A DNA stretch of 64,000 nt from Pseudomonas sp. LP_7_YM (lineage in GTDB: Bacteria; Pseudomonadota; Gammaproteobacteria; Pseudomonadales; Pseudomonadaceae), in assembly GCF_004364435.1 (NCBI RefSeq), contig NZ_SOCT01000002.1, positions 496,001 through 560,000 of the forward strand. The letters are read 5' to 3'. The notes under the pieces are model-generated. The model ran no database searches. It worked only from the letters and a program-made list of their open reading frames with translations, and was not told the origin of the DNA. A program made the position numbers and the translations under genes. The number at the start of each line of letters is the position of its first letter. The stretch's first letter is position 1. Below are positions 20,164 to 29,316 of the stretch, one piece after another.

Positions 20164-20463
20164 ATGAAGCAAGAACCTAGCACCCTCTATGCCAAGCTGC
20201 TTGGAGAGACCGCCTCGATCACCTGGAATGAATTGCAATCCTTCTTTGCCAAGGGTGCCCTGTTGTGGGTCGAGCCGTCGCAGGATTTGATCATGGTCGC
20301 GCAGGCTTTTGCAGAAAACGCCGACGACAGGGTCGCTTCGTGGCTCGAGACGGCAGAAGTGGGCAGGGTCTCTGAATCGAAGGCTATGGACCTGCTGGAG
20401 CGCGATCCTCCGTTATGGGCAGTGGTGGTTGCACCTTGGGTATTGATCCAGGAGAGGGCATAA
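20164..20463 (+). CDS. DUF2288 family protein
   Basis: A 99-residue cytoplasmic protein. It begins MKQEPSTLYAKLLGETASIT and ends with LLERDPPLWAVVVAPWVLIQ; both ends are characteristic of DUF2288. A longer reading frame upstream is not supported by the family, and the internal ATG at 20164 gives the right length. The function of DUF2288 is unknown. It is alone on its strand. Confidence 0.8.
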   Translation: MKQEPSTLYAKLLGETASITWNELQSFFAKGALLWVEPSQDLIMVAQAFAENADDRVASWLETAEVGRVSESKAMDLLERDPPLWAVVVAPWVLIQERA

Positions 20464-20682
20464 CCCAATGGCGCGTTCCATTTTGGTGCATCGGATAGTG
20501 GCAAAGTGGGTAGGCCGGTAACTCACGCTGAGTGGCCGGTAGCAAAAAACCACGTTTTAGTCGGCACCCAAGGTGCAATCCGGCAGTGCCGGTCTGGTGG
20601 CGAACGGGGTATAGCAGAGGCCGATATTGACGATTGACCCCGGGGGTTTAGAGGGGCGCAGTGGGATCGTGTTGCCTTAGCG

Positions 20683-22980
20683 CTATGGACGTGTTCGAAA
20701 ACGATCGGCGCGGGAGTGGCTTGCATCACGGCGTCCATACGGCGTGATCGTCTCCACCGCGCTCGTTTCCACCGCCTCCAGCAGGTTGACCGGTGGCCAC
20801 AACTCGGAAGGTTTACGTCGATTGAGTTGCTCAACCAGCGGTTTCAGCGCCTCCAGCGGTGCTGGCTTGCTGAACAGATAGCCTTGAGCGTAATCGCAGC
20901 CGTATTCGCTGAGAAACTCCAGCTGGGCTGGCGTTTCCACGCCCTCCGTCACGACCTTCAAATGCAGCGTATGAGCCATGACGATGATGGCCTGGACGAT
21001 TTCCATGTCCTGGGGCGATTCGGGAATGTCGATTATGAAGGATCGGTCGATTTTGACGGTGTCCAGCGGTAAACGTTTGAGATAAGCCAGTGACGAATAG
21101 CCCGTCCCGAAATCGTCGATGGACAGGGCCACCCCCAGTTTGCGGATTTCGTTGAGCAATAGCACCGTGTTGCTGATGTTGCCCATCAGGGCATTTTCGG
21201 TGACCTCCAGTTCCAGTCGCTGCGCTGGCACCCCGGCGTCCTTGAGTGCGGTGTCCATTTCCTGAGCCAACTCTTCACGGGCAAGATTCAGCGCAGAACA
21301 GTTTACGGTGATGATGAGCTTCTCGAAACCATCGTCCACGAGCATGGCCAGGTCCATGCACGCCCGACGCAAGACCCAGTTGTCCAGTTCGGCAATCAGG
21401 CCGTTGGTTTCAGCGATGGTAATGAAACGGTCCGGCGTGAGCAGCCCGTGGACGGGATGCCGCCAGCGCACCAGGGCTTCAAGCTTGGCAACGTGTCCGG
21501 TGCGCAGATCGACGATAGGTTGGTAGAAAAGCTCCAGGCCTTGTCTGTCGATCAATGCGTTGCGCAATTGCTCCTCCAGATGCAGTTCCAGACTCGCCTT
21601 GTTTTTCAGTGCCTCGTTGAAAAAGTGCAGCGTGTTGCGACCGTTGCCTTTGGATTGATACAGAGCGAGGTCGGCGTTTTTCAACAGTTCTTCACAGGTG
21701 TCGCCATCGTGCGGATAAACGCTGACACCGATGCTGGTGGTCATGACCATGCTCCGACCCGCCAGGGCGATCGGGTCTTTCATTTTGGCCATCACCCGCT
21801 GGGCCATATGGCGAGCTTCTTCGACGTTACGCAAAGCAATCAGAATGCAGAATTCGTCACCTCCGAAGCGCGCAACCACATCGTTGACACGGGTGGCGCC
21901 ACGAATACGATCGGCAATGACCTTCAACAGTTCGTCACCCGCATCATGACCAAGGCTGTCGTTAATGCGCTTGAAGTGGTCCACGTCGAGAAACATCACG
22001 GCCAGCATGCCGTTTGCCAGCTTCTGTTCCATCAGGCGCTCGGCGAAGATCTGGTTGAAACCGCGACGATTGATCAGATTGGTCAGGGCGTCGTAGTGCG
22101 CCACTTTCTGAAGGGAAACACGCGCCTGATCGAGTTGGCTGAGCAAGGCGTTGACCCGGCGCAGGTCGTGTTCTTTGGCCTGAAGCTTTTTGTCCGCCAG
22201 TGCCGCGCTGACGCTACCGGCGATGATCAACATCACGATCAGCGCGATGGTCAGGCTCAGTTGCAGACTGTTTTCGGTGGAGTGCATACGCATCGGGGTG
22301 CCTTCCGGGACCATCAGGTGCAGCGCCCACATGCCCATGAAGTGCGTGCTGACAATGCCCAGGCCCATCACCAGGCTCGCGCCGTACTTGATCAGCTGAT
22401 GGAACATTCCGCTGCCGTGGCGCAACTTTATCGCCAGAACCAATGCGGCCAGACTGCTGATAATGGCGATGACGATGGAGGCGGCGAAGCGAAAGGGTTC
22501 ATAGTATTGCGTGGCGCTCGAGCCCATGGCCGACATGCCGAGGTAGTGCATGGCCGCAATGCCCAGACCAATGCACAGCGACGCAATCAGGTATTGCCCC
22601 GGGCGAAGCAGGGGGTGACTGAGCGCTTGCATGGCCACCGTGCCTGAAATCAGAGCGATGACCAGCGAGGCAATGGTGACAGGGATGTCGTAGTGCATGT
22701 CCAGAGGGGCCTGGAACGACAACATGCTGATGAAGTGCATGGCCCAGATGCCCACGGCCAGACACAAGGCGCCGAGTACACGCCAGCGCAGTCTGGCGTT
22801 GACGCTGTCGACGTGTCCGACACGCTCGGCAATGTCCAGCGTTGCGAAGCTGGCGGCACACGCTACTAGATAGGCCAGCGCGACCAGAAACGGGTTATGG
22901 CCGCAGTCCAGCAACACCTGGCCATTGCCCGGTGTGGGCATAGAGGATAAAAAATGCAGACCCAGCCAATCCATTCGCAC
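20683..22980 (-). CDS. MHYT-GGDEF-EAL cyclic-di-GMP protein
   Basis: A 765-residue membrane signalling protein. The N-terminus has seven hydrophobic segments with three MHYT-type motifs: MHFISM, MHYLGM and THFMGM. MHYT domains are proposed to sense O2, CO or NO through metal. A diguanylate cyclase domain follows with intact GGDEF (RFGGDEFCIL), then a phosphodiesterase domain with intact EAL (KLEALVRW) and DDFGTGYSS. Both enzymatic activities are therefore possible. The architecture matches P. aeruginosa MucR/NbdA-type proteins. A second ATG two codons in is an equally good start. It is monocistronic. Confidence 0.9.
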   Translation of the reverse strand: MRMDWLGLHFLSSMPTPGNGQVLLDCGHNPFLVALAYLVACAASFATLDIAERVGHVDSVNARLRWRVLGALCLAVGIWAMHFISMLSFQAPLDMHYDIPVTIASLVIALISGTVAMQALSHPLLRPGQYLIASLCIGLGIAAMHYLGMSAMGSSATQYYEPFRFAASIVIAIISSLAALVLAIKLRHGSGMFHQLIKYGASLVMGLGIVSTHFMGMWALHLMVPEGTPMRMHSTENSLQLSLTIALIVMLIIAGSVSAALADKKLQAKEHDLRRVNALLSQLDQARVSLQKVAHYDALTNLINRRGFNQIFAERLMEQKLANGMLAVMFLDVDHFKRINDSLGHDAGDELLKVIADRIRGATRVNDVVARFGGDEFCILIALRNVEEARHMAQRVMAKMKDPIALAGRSMVMTTSIGVSVYPHDGDTCEELLKNADLALYQSKGNGRNTLHFFNEALKNKASLELHLEEQLRNALIDRQGLELFYQPIVDLRTGHVAKLEALVRWRHPVHGLLTPDRFITIAETNGLIAELDNWVLRRACMDLAMLVDDGFEKLIITVNCSALNLAREELAQEMDTALKDAGVPAQRLELEVTENALMGNISNTVLLLNEIRKLGVALSIDDFGTGYSSLAYLKRLPLDTVKIDRSFIIDIPESPQDMEIVQAIIVMAHTLHLKVVTEGVETPAQLEFLSEYGCDYAQGYLFSKPAPLEALKPLVEQLNRRKPSELWPPVNLLEAVETSAVETITPYGRRDASHSRADRFRTRP

Positions 22981-23231
22981 GCTCCATGACCACTGCTGGA
23001 GATATTTCAGTCTGGGTGACTAATGGCACTTTGGAATGATTATAGAGGTGGTTTAATTTTAAACATCACTTAAAAGACGGACGTACCAACTATTTCGCCA
23101 TAAGGGTAATGGCAAAAAGTTCTAAGCAGCCTGGCATGAGGCCAGGGGCGGGGGATGGGTTGGCGTTTGCTGTTCTATATCGACTGAGCGTCGAAGAGCA
23201 AGTGTGGCCCGGGCTGATCAGCGCTAAAAGA
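22981..23231. other. Gene-free region upstream of the MHYT protein gene
   Basis: No coding sequence or RNA was recognised in this part of the 389-base gap between the MHYT gene and rapA. The rest of the gap is a REP pair. Confidence 0.5.
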
Positions 23232-23327
23232 GCCGGTGGTGCTGAGCTTGCATCACGGCGATGTGGGTTCAACCGCTGAGTTTTCCGCGGTTGAACCGGC
23301 CATTCGTGGGCAAGCTCACTTCCACCC
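23232..23327. repeat. REP pair (BIME-like element)
   Basis: Two inverted REP-like arms (GCTGAGCTTGCATCACG and GTGGGCAAGCTCACTTCCAC) flank an 11-bp perfect stem GGTTCAACCGC / GCGGTTGAACC at 23266-23276 and 23287-23297. It lies beyond the 3' end of rapA. A further 8-bp hairpin at 23331-23354 (ACCGTCCA / TGGACGGT), 16 bases after the rapA stop, could assist termination but lacks a T-tract. Confidence 0.65.
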
Positions 23328-23369
23328 ATCACCGTCCACCGGGAGATGGACGGTCGGATGGTTGAGGCG

Positions 23370-26216
23370 TTAACCGGCGACCAGCACCCGAATCGCTTCC
23401 AGACGCAAGGCAGCCTTTTCCAGCATCGCCAGCCCTTGTTGGCGCAGTTCGCGCAGGGCGGTGATTTCACTGTCGCGCACAGTCGGGTTAACCGCTTGCA
23501 GGGCTGTCAGGCGCGCCAATTCTTCATCGGTGTCTGCTGCCAGACGACGTTGCGCTTGGGCCACACGCTCAGCGTGCTTGGGCGCGATCTTGCCTTCAGC
23601 AGCGTTGATCTGCGGATTCAACACATCACGCTGAGCCTGGATGAATTTGTTGGCGCTGGCACGCGGCACGCTTTCCAGCTGATCGTTCAGGGTGGTGAAC
23701 GAGACACGGCCCGACAGGTCGTTGCCATTGGCGTCCAGCAGGCAGCGCAAGGCGGCCGGTGGCAGATAGCGACCCAGTTGCAGCGAGCGCGGGGCCACTA
23801 CTTCACTGACGTACAACAATTCAAGCAGTACGGTGCCAGGTTTCAGGGCCTTGTTCTTGATCAGCGCCACGGCGGTGTTGCCCATGGAACCGGACAGCAC
23901 CAGATCCATGCCACCTTGCACCATTGGGTGCTCCCAGGTAATGAACTGCATGTCCTCGCGGGACAACGCCTGATTGCGGTCGTAGGTAATGGTCACGCCT
24001 TCGTCGTCGCCCAGTGGGAAGCTGGCGTCGAGCATCTTCTCGCTCGGCTTGAGGATCAGGGCGTTTTCCGAATGGTCTTCGCTGTCGATGCCGAACGCGT
24101 CGAACAGGGTTTCCATGTAGATCGGCAAGGCGAACTGATCATCCTGTTCGAGGATTGCCTCGACCAGCGCGTCGCCTTCACCAGCGCCGCCGGAGTTGAG
24201 TTCCAGCAGACGGTCGCGACCGGTATGCAGCTCCGTTTCCAGCCGCTGGCGCTCGGCACGCGCTTCGTTGACCAGGGCCTGCCAGTCGTCATCGTCACCA
24301 CTCTCGAGCAGCGGCAACAGGCGCGGGCCGAATTGATGCTGCAGGGCGTTGCCGGTCGGGCAGGTGTTGAGGAAGGCGTTGAGCGCTTCGTGATACCACT
24401 GGAACAGGCGCTCCTGAGGGCTGGTTTCCAGATACGGTACATGCAGTTCGATGATGTGCTTCTGGCCGATACGGTCCAGACGACCGATGCGTTGTTCCAG
24501 CAGATCCGGGTGAGCGGGCAGGTCGAACAGCACCAGGTGATGGGAGAACTGGAAGTTGCGACCTTCACTGCCGATTTCCGAGCAGATCAGCACTTGGGCG
24601 CCGAATTCCTCATCAGCGAAGTATGCAGCCGCGCGGTCACGTTCCAGAATGTTCATGCCTTCATGGAACACGGTCGCCGGGATACCGGAGCGCACGCGCA
24701 GGGCGTCCTCCAGGTCCATTGCGGTTTCGGCGTGGGCGCAGATCACCAGCACCTTGACGCGCTTGAGCATCTTCAGCGTATCAATCAGCCAATCGACGCG
24801 CGGGTCGAAGCGCCACCAACGCTCTTCTTCGCTGGTCTCGCCCTGCGCCTGAAAGCTGACTTCCGGGTACAGATCAGCGTGCTCGCCAATAGGTAATTCC
24901 AGGTATTCGGCCGGGCAGGGCAGGGGATATTGATGCAGCTTGCGCTCCGGGAAGCCCTGCACGGCGGCGCGGGTATTGCGGAACAGCACGCGGCCGGTGC
25001 CATGACGGTCGAGCAACTCGCGGATCAGGCGGGCACTGGCTTCGGTATCGCCATCGGCGACGGCGCTCAGCAGGGCTTCGCCTTCGGCACCGAGGAAACC
25101 TTGAATAGTCTTGTGCGCTTCTGGCGACAGACGACCTTGATCGAGCAGCTCCTGAACGGCTTCGGCCACCGGACGATAGTTTTCGCTCTCGGCGCGGAAG
25201 GCATGCAGGTCGTGAAAACGGTTCGGATCGAGCAGGCGCAGGCGGGCGAAGTGGCTATCCTGACCCAGTTGTTCCGGGGTCGCGGTGAGTAGCAACACGC
25301 CCGGAATAACCTCAGCCAGTTGCTCGACCAGCGAGTATTCAGCGCTGGCCTTCTCTTCATGCCAGACCAGATGGTGAGCTTCATCGACTACCAGCAGGTC
25401 CCAGCCCGCCGCGAACAGCGCATCCTGGGCCTTTTCGTCTTCGACCAGCCACTCCAGCGAAACCAGCGCCAGTTGTGTGTCTTCAAAGGGGTTGCTGGCA
25501 TCGCTCTCGATGAAACGCTCGGCGTCGAACAGTGCGACCTGCAGGTTGAAGCGGCGACGCATCTCGACCAGCCACTGGTGCTGCAGGTTTTCCGGCACCA
25601 GAATCAGCACGCGGCTGGCGCGGCCGGACAGTAACTGGCGATGGATGACCAGGCCTGCCTCGATGGTCTTGCCAAGGCCCACTTCATCGGCCAGCAAAAC
25701 GCGCGGAGCGATACGGTCGGCGACTTCACGAGCAATGTGCAACTGGTGGGCGATAGGCTGGGCACGAACGCCGCCCAGGCCCCACAGCGAGGATTGCAAC
25801 TGGCGGCTGGTGTGCTCCAGGGTGTGATAACGCAGGGAGAACCAGGCCAGCGGGTCGATCTGACCGGCGAACAGGCGGTCGCTGGCCAGACGGAACTGAA
25901 TGAAGTTCGAGAGCTGGGTTTCCGGCAGGGTCACCTGCTGGTTCTGCGCGTTAAGACCGTGATAGACCAACAGACCATCGACGTCCTCGACTTCGCGGAC
26001 GGTCATCTTCCAGTTTTCGAAATGGGTGATGGTGTCACCCGGCGAGAAGCGCACACGCGTGAGTGGGGCATTGCGCAATGCATACTGGCGGGTGTCGCCA
26101 GTGGCCGGATAGAGCACGGTCAACAAGCGGCCGTCCTGTGCCAGAACGGTGCCCAAACCCAGCTCGGCTTCGCTGTCGCTAATCCAGCGTTGCCCCGGTT
26201 GATACTGCTGCGCCAT
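23370..26216 (-). CDS. rapA: RNA polymerase-associated ATPase RapA
   Basis: A 948-residue SWI2/SNF2 ATPase that recycles RNA polymerase after transcription. The N-terminus [20 protein letters not shown] is typical of RapA. Walker A is DEVGLGKT and the DEAH box is [12 protein letters not shown]; the helicase C domain contains [11 protein letters not shown]. The length matches RapA/HepA proteins (about 950-970). It is divergent from two small conserved genes, as in P. aeruginosa (PA3308 region, from memory). Confidence 0.96.
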   Translation of the reverse strand: MAQQYQPGQRWISDSEAELGLGTVLAQDGRLLTVLYPATGDTRQYALRNAPLTRVRFSPGDTITHFENWKMTVREVEDVDGLLVYHGLNAQNQQVTLPETQLSNFIQFRLASDRLFAGQIDPLAWFSLRYHTLEHTSRQLQSSLWGLGGVRAQPIAHQLHIAREVADRIAPRVLLADEVGLGKTIEAGLVIHRQLLSGRASRVLILVPENLQHQWLVEMRRRFNLQVALFDAERFIESDASNPFEDTQLALVSLEWLVEDEKAQDALFAAGWDLLVVDEAHHLVWHEEKASAEYSLVEQLAEVIPGVLLLTATPEQLGQDSHFARLRLLDPNRFHDLHAFRAESENYRPVAEAVQELLDQGRLSPEAHKTIQGFLGAEGEALLSAVADGDTEASARLIRELLDRHGTGRVLFRNTRAAVQGFPERKLHQYPLPCPAEYLELPIGEHADLYPEVSFQAQGETSEEERWWRFDPRVDWLIDTLKMLKRVKVLVICAHAETAMDLEDALRVRSGIPATVFHEGMNILERDRAAAYFADEEFGAQVLICSEIGSEGRNFQFSHHLVLFDLPAHPDLLEQRIGRLDRIGQKHIIELHVPYLETSPQERLFQWYHEALNAFLNTCPTGNALQHQFGPRLLPLLESGDDDDWQALVNEARAERQRLETELHTGRDRLLELNSGGAGEGDALVEAILEQDDQFALPIYMETLFDAFGIDSEDHSENALILKPSEKMLDASFPLGDDEGVTITYDRNQALSREDMQFITWEHPMVQGGMDLVLSGSMGNTAVALIKNKALKPGTVLLELLYVSEVVAPRSLQLGRYLPPAALRCLLDANGNDLSGRVSFTTLNDQLESVPRASANKFIQAQRDVLNPQINAAEGKIAPKHAERVAQAQRRLAADTDEELARLTALQAVNPTVRDSEITALRELRQQGLAMLEKAALRLEAIRVLVAG

Positions 26217-26435
26217 GCTGCCTGACTCCCGCCCTGAAAAAGCCGACTATGTTAACGGAACAAGCCGTCCAGGCCAAAGGTCTTGTGAACCTTGCCGTGT
26301 AAAAACAGATGGATAGTCGGGTCTGCAGCCTCATGCCGGCACTCATCGCGCAAAACACAGTCCAACGTTGCTCTTTATTACGGCTCAAGTCGACGAAACG
26401 GCAGCCGACAGCTTGTTAACAGGAGATCCATTACC

Positions 26436-26834
26436 ATGCTGCCACCGTTGATCCCCTTGAGCGCGGCGCCTATTACTGCGCAGCAGGACCCGGTCAGACC
26501 CACGCCCGACATTGCGCCGGTAACGCCCGTGCAGCCGAGTTCCAGTGAAAGCACGATCGATAGGGGCGAGCGTGACCCCGAACAGGCGCAGTTGCTGCTG
26601 CGCGAAGAACAGCGCCGACAGCAAAGGCGTCGCCGTGACCGACGCGTCGCCGATCGCCACGCCGAGCCGGACGATGAGGGGGCAGAGGCGGATACCCAGC
26701 AAGCCTGGCAACAGGACCCATATCCTGGGCCAGCGATTGCGGGCGATTACCTCAACGCTGATAACACTGTGCCGGTGGTCCCCATCATCGATGATGAGCC
26801 GCGTCAGGGTTTGTGGGTGGACTTGAAGGTCTGA
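26436..26834 (+). CDS. Conserved Pseudomonas hypothetical protein
   Basis: A 132-residue hydrophilic protein. The ATG at 26436 has an excellent ribosome binding site (AGGAGATCC) and gives the N-terminus MLPPLIPLSAAPIT. The middle is extremely Arg/Gln-rich (REEQRRQQRRRRDRR) and is followed by an acidic stretch; the C-terminus has VPVVPIIDDEPRQGLW. No known domain was recognised. I recall similar Pseudomonas proteins carrying a mistaken aspartate-semialdehyde dehydrogenase label, but nothing here supports an enzyme. Confidence 0.7.
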   Translation: MLPPLIPLSAAPITAQQDPVRPTPDIAPVTPVQPSSSESTIDRGERDPEQAQLLLREEQRRQQRRRRDRRVADRHAEPDDEGAEADTQQAWQQDPYPGPAIAGDYLNADNTVPVVPIIDDEPRQGLWVDLKV

Positions 26835-26899
26835 GAGCTGGTCAGCGCCTGCGCGATTGCGCATTATTGTCGCCATTGGGCATTCGAGAGCTGTACGCC

Positions 26900-27058
26900 A
26901 TGAGCAATGACGAAAAACTGGTAGACCTGAGCGCTGAGCGCGCCAAGCGTGTTCACGACCTCAACGACAAGCGGCTCAACGAAGTGCGTCAGGCCTTTGA
27001 GCAAGCCATGCCGCTGGGCAAGGCGAAGAAGAAAAGCAAGAAACCGAAAAAACGCTAG
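26900..27058 (+). CDS. Small conserved basic protein
   Basis: A 52-residue protein, MSNDEKLVDLSAERAKRVHD at the start, with an amphipathic helical middle and a Lys-rich end (AKKKSKKPKKR). It starts 65 bases after the preceding small gene and may share its transcript. The composition suggests a nucleic-acid- or ribosome-associated peptide, but this is inference. It directly precedes the PhrS-like locus. Confidence 0.65.
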   Translation: MSNDEKLVDLSAERAKRVHDLNDKRLNEVRQAFEQAMPLGKAKKKSKKPKKR

Positions 27059-27116
27059 ATCCCTTTCTCCCCTGTCCCCACCGGTCAATGCACTGGCGTC
27101 TTTCTGGCGCGGGGCA

Positions 27117-27157
27117 TTGACTTGGGTCAACACCTGCTTTTCCCTCTCTGGTTAATC
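27117..27157 (+). promoter_or_regulatory. ANR-dependent promoter of the PhrS/CcoM locus
   Basis: TTGACTTGGGTCAA at 27117-27130 is an exact match to the ANR/FNR pattern TTGAY-N4-RTCAA. A -10 element TTAATC lies at 27152-27157. If transcription starts near 27164, the ANR box is centred near -41.5, the classical class II activator position. This predicts induction under low oxygen. Confidence 0.8.
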
Positions 27158-27189
27158 TGCACCTATCGAACAGGGTCACAGCAGGGGGG

Positions 27190-27309
27190 ATGATGGTTCT
27201 CGACCATGCGGTGATAGCCGGCGTCATGACGGTCATGCTGATGCTGAGTGGTTTTGCAGGGTTGGCGTTATTTAGCTGTAGAGACTCCCACAAGCGCGGT
27301 AAGGATTGA
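27190..27309 (+). CDS. ccoM: CcoM-like small membrane subunit of cbb3 oxidase
   Basis: A 39-residue single-pass membrane peptide with start MMVLDHAVIAGVMTVMLMLS and a basic end RDSHKRGKD. The pattern (short polar N-terminus, VxAGVxTVxLM, aromatic/Gly helix, then K/R-D-x-H-K) resembles CcoM, the small cbb3 cytochrome oxidase subunit first described in P. stutzeri. A CAGGGGGG ribosome binding site precedes the ATG, and an ANR promoter lies upstream, which suits a microaerobic oxidase subunit. It is too short for ordinary gene callers. The match is from memory of the family. Confidence 0.6.
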   Translation: MMVLDHAVIAGVMTVMLMLSGFAGLALFSCRDSHKRGKD

Positions 27310-27340
27310 GTCTCCAATAAAAAGAGCACGCAAGGCATTT

Positions 27341-27368
27341 TGGGCGACTTCGGTTGCCCATTTTTTTT
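27341..27368 (+). terminator. UUCG terminator of the PhrS/CcoM transcript
   Basis: The stem TGGGCGAC / GTTGCCCA (8 bp with one G-T pair) closes a TTCG tetraloop and is followed by eight T residues. This is a textbook intrinsic terminator and Hfq-type poly(U) end. Confidence 0.92.
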
Positions 27369-27463
27369 GGGCGCGTTTTGGCGTCTGGCGTCAGATTTGC
27401 GTTGAAGTGGGTAAGCCAATCGATTCTGTTGGTGCAGTGAGCTTTGGCAGTCACGCACCGTCC

Positions 27464-27556
27464 CCTGTGGGGGCGAATTTTATTCCCGAAAGCGATTCCA
27501 GTCGATAAGGCACTGTCAGCTGTACTGGCCTCTGGCGAATGAATTTGCTCCCCACC
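27464..27556. repeat. REP pair (GTGGGGGCGAATT type)
   Basis: The arms CCTGTGGGGGCGAATTTTAT (27464 on) and TGGCGAATGAATTTGCTCCC (27533 on) are inverted. They are of the same family as the elements at 37224-37316 and 62254-62346. Apart from this element the 27310-27615 gap holds only the PhrS terminator. Confidence 0.75.
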
Positions 27557-27615
27557 GCTGAGTTCAGCGTCAATATCCCTGCAAAAACTGCCCTGCCGCG
27601 ACAAAGGAAACCATC

Positions 27616-28086
27616 TTAGCCAACAGTGATAGGCGGCAAGTCCGCCAGACTCACCGTCTGCTCCTTACGCGGTGCAAGAATCTCCGCTTCGCCATCAACG
27701 ACCAGCTCATCCCTCTGATTGAAGACCCGGGTCGCAATCCGCACCCGAAACTTCGGCAGTTTTTCCAGGATTTCCAAACGCACGGTCAAGGTATCGCCAA
27801 TCTTCACCGGCTTTTGAAAGGTCATCTGCTGACCCATATAAATCGTACCCGGCCCAGGCAACTCACAAGCCACTGCAGCACTGATCAACGCCCCGCTGAA
27901 CATGCCATGGGCAATGCGATCCTTGAATATGGTTTTGGCCGCAAATTCTGCATCCAGGTGCACCGGGTTGCGATCACCTGACATCTCGGCGAACAGCTGG
28001 ATATGACGCTCCTCAACCGTCTTGCTGTAAGTCGCGGTCTGGCCGACTTCGAGGGCTTCGTAAGGCGTATTGGTGACTTGAGTCAT
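27616..28086 (-). CDS. phaJ: (R)-specific enoyl-CoA hydratase, MaoC family
   Basis: A 156-residue hot-dog-fold hydratase that converts trans-2-enoyl-CoA to (R)-3-hydroxyacyl-CoA and so diverts beta-oxidation intermediates to polyhydroxyalkanoate synthesis. The active-site Asp38 and His43 lie in SGDRNPVHLD, followed by IAHGMFSGALISA. Length and sequence closely match P. aeruginosa PhaJ1 as I recall it. It lies just downstream of the alpha/beta hydrolase region, next to the fadD genes, which supports a fatty-acid/PHA role. Chain-length preference cannot be read from the sequence by eye. Confidence 0.88.
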   Translation of the reverse strand: MTQVTNTPYEALEVGQTATYSKTVEERHIQLFAEMSGDRNPVHLDAEFAAKTIFKDRIAHGMFSGALISAAVACELPGPGTIYMGQQMTFQKPVKIGDTLTVRLEILEKLPKFRVRIATRVFNQRDELVVDGEAEILAPRKEQTVSLADLPPITVG

Positions 28087-28139
28087 GCTGCGGTCCTGTG
28101 ACTTGAAAATGAAAGTAAATAAGCTCAGCGGCTGACTGA

Positions 28140-29093
28140 CTACTCGCTGCGCCGAGGCCTTGGCTCGGCCAGTGCTGCTTGGAACCAGGCGAGTAGATCA
28201 CGGGTGACCTCGTCGCGGTTGATCTCGTTGAGAATTTCATGCCGTGCCTGCGGGTAGATATTCAGCGTAACGAGCGAATGATCCGTAGTCGTCAGAGCAT
28301 CAGCGAGATCCTTGAGACGCTTGCCATCGCTCACCGGATCACATTCGCCGCCAATGATCAGCAGCGGCAGGCTTTTGTCGATCTGCGCAAGGTTGGACGT
28401 TTTGCTGATTTGCTGCAGGCCGCCCAGCATGTCCAGCCAGAATTGATTGGTGCAGCGAAAGCCGCATAGCGGGTCTTGGGCGTACTTGTCGACTTCTTCG
28501 GGGTCGCGACTCAACCAGTCAAATGACGTACGCGCTGGCTTGAATCTGTGGTTGAACGAGCCAAACGAAAGGAATTCGATAAGCGCGCTGCGCCCGGTCG
28601 GCCCCTGCCGCCAGCGTTCAATGCGTGCCACGAGGGCGGCGCTGCGGTACAACGAAACCGGCTGGAAATTCGAGCCACTGAGCACTGCACCCTGCAGGCT
28701 GGCGCCGTGATGCAGCAGATACGCTTGGGCGATGTAGCTGCCCATGCTGTGGCCCAGCAGGAACAGCGGCGCGCCCGGATGACGTTGAGCGATCGAAGCA
28801 GCGAGGCTGGCCAGATCACCCACTACCTTGTTCCAGCCATCCTCATCGGCGTAGTGCCCAAGCACGCCGTGGGCTGCGGTTTGACCGTGGCCGCGCTGGT
28901 CATGGGCATAGAGGGCGAAACCTGCCGCAGCCAATGCAGTGCCGAGCCGCTGATAACGCCCACTGTGTTCAGCCATGCCGTGGGACAGCATCACGACGGC
29001 CTTGATCGGGTCTCCATCGGTCAACGGCAGCCAGGCGTTCACCAGCAGGCGATTGTGATCGGATGTGTCCAGCCAAAAAGCGGTGTGTTTCAT
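28140..29093 (-). CDS. Alpha/beta hydrolase, lysophospholipase/monoglyceride lipase type
   Basis: A 317-residue alpha/beta hydrolase. The nucleophile elbow is GHSMGS, the early SHGMAEHSGRY motif supplies the oxyanion-hole region, and QARHEILNE carries the likely catalytic His. This set is typical of the monoacylglycerol lipase/lysophospholipase group (Hydrolase_4). No signal peptide is seen. It ends 53 bases upstream of phaJ on the same strand, so the two may be co-transcribed. It is divergent from fadD2, and the shared 223-base region probably controls both. Confidence 0.88.
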   Translation of the reverse strand: MKHTAFWLDTSDHNRLLVNAWLPLTDGDPIKAVVMLSHGMAEHSGRYQRLGTALAAAGFALYAHDQRGHGQTAAHGVLGHYADEDGWNKVVGDLASLAASIAQRHPGAPLFLLGHSMGSYIAQAYLLHHGASLQGAVLSGSNFQPVSLYRSAALVARIERWRQGPTGRSALIEFLSFGSFNHRFKPARTSFDWLSRDPEEVDKYAQDPLCGFRCTNQFWLDMLGGLQQISKTSNLAQIDKSLPLLIIGGECDPVSDGKRLKDLADALTTTDHSLVTLNIYPQARHEILNEINRDEVTRDLLAWFQAALAEPRPRRSE

Positions 29094-29316
29094 GGCGTTT
29101 CCCTGGCCTTGTATAAAATTGTCTCGAAAAAGCGCTGCACTGAAGGCGATTCAGCAGTGTATAGCCTTGCGGAATGACAGGCTGATCACCCACGAGATTC
29201 ATACGAGTGATGAGGCCCGATGGCCTATTTGCCTTCTTGGGGTGAGCTGCTAACGTCCGGCAACCACCGTGCGCAGGCCGCGGGGCGAAATGCTCAGGTA
29301 AGAGGATAAGAACAAC

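Larger units (their letters stand above)
27164..27368 (+). ncRNA. phrS: PhrS-like oxygen-responsive dual-function RNA
   Basis: The predicted transcript runs from an ANR-type promoter start near 27164 to a UUCG terminator ending at 27368, about 205 nucleotides. P. aeruginosa PhrS is about 213 nt, is activated by ANR, encodes a peptide of 37 residues and lies close to the rapA homologue (recalled, not checked). The same features are all present here, including a 39-residue reading frame inside the RNA. In P. aeruginosa PhrS activates pqsR translation; species without the quinolone system must use it differently, so the target here is unknown. The exact 5' end is inferred. Confidence 0.7.

Noticed and set aside
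23346..24896. A 516-residue plus-strand frame opposite rapA
   Set aside because: RapA on the other strand has all its motifs; the plus frame has no recognisable domain and an antisense-type composition.
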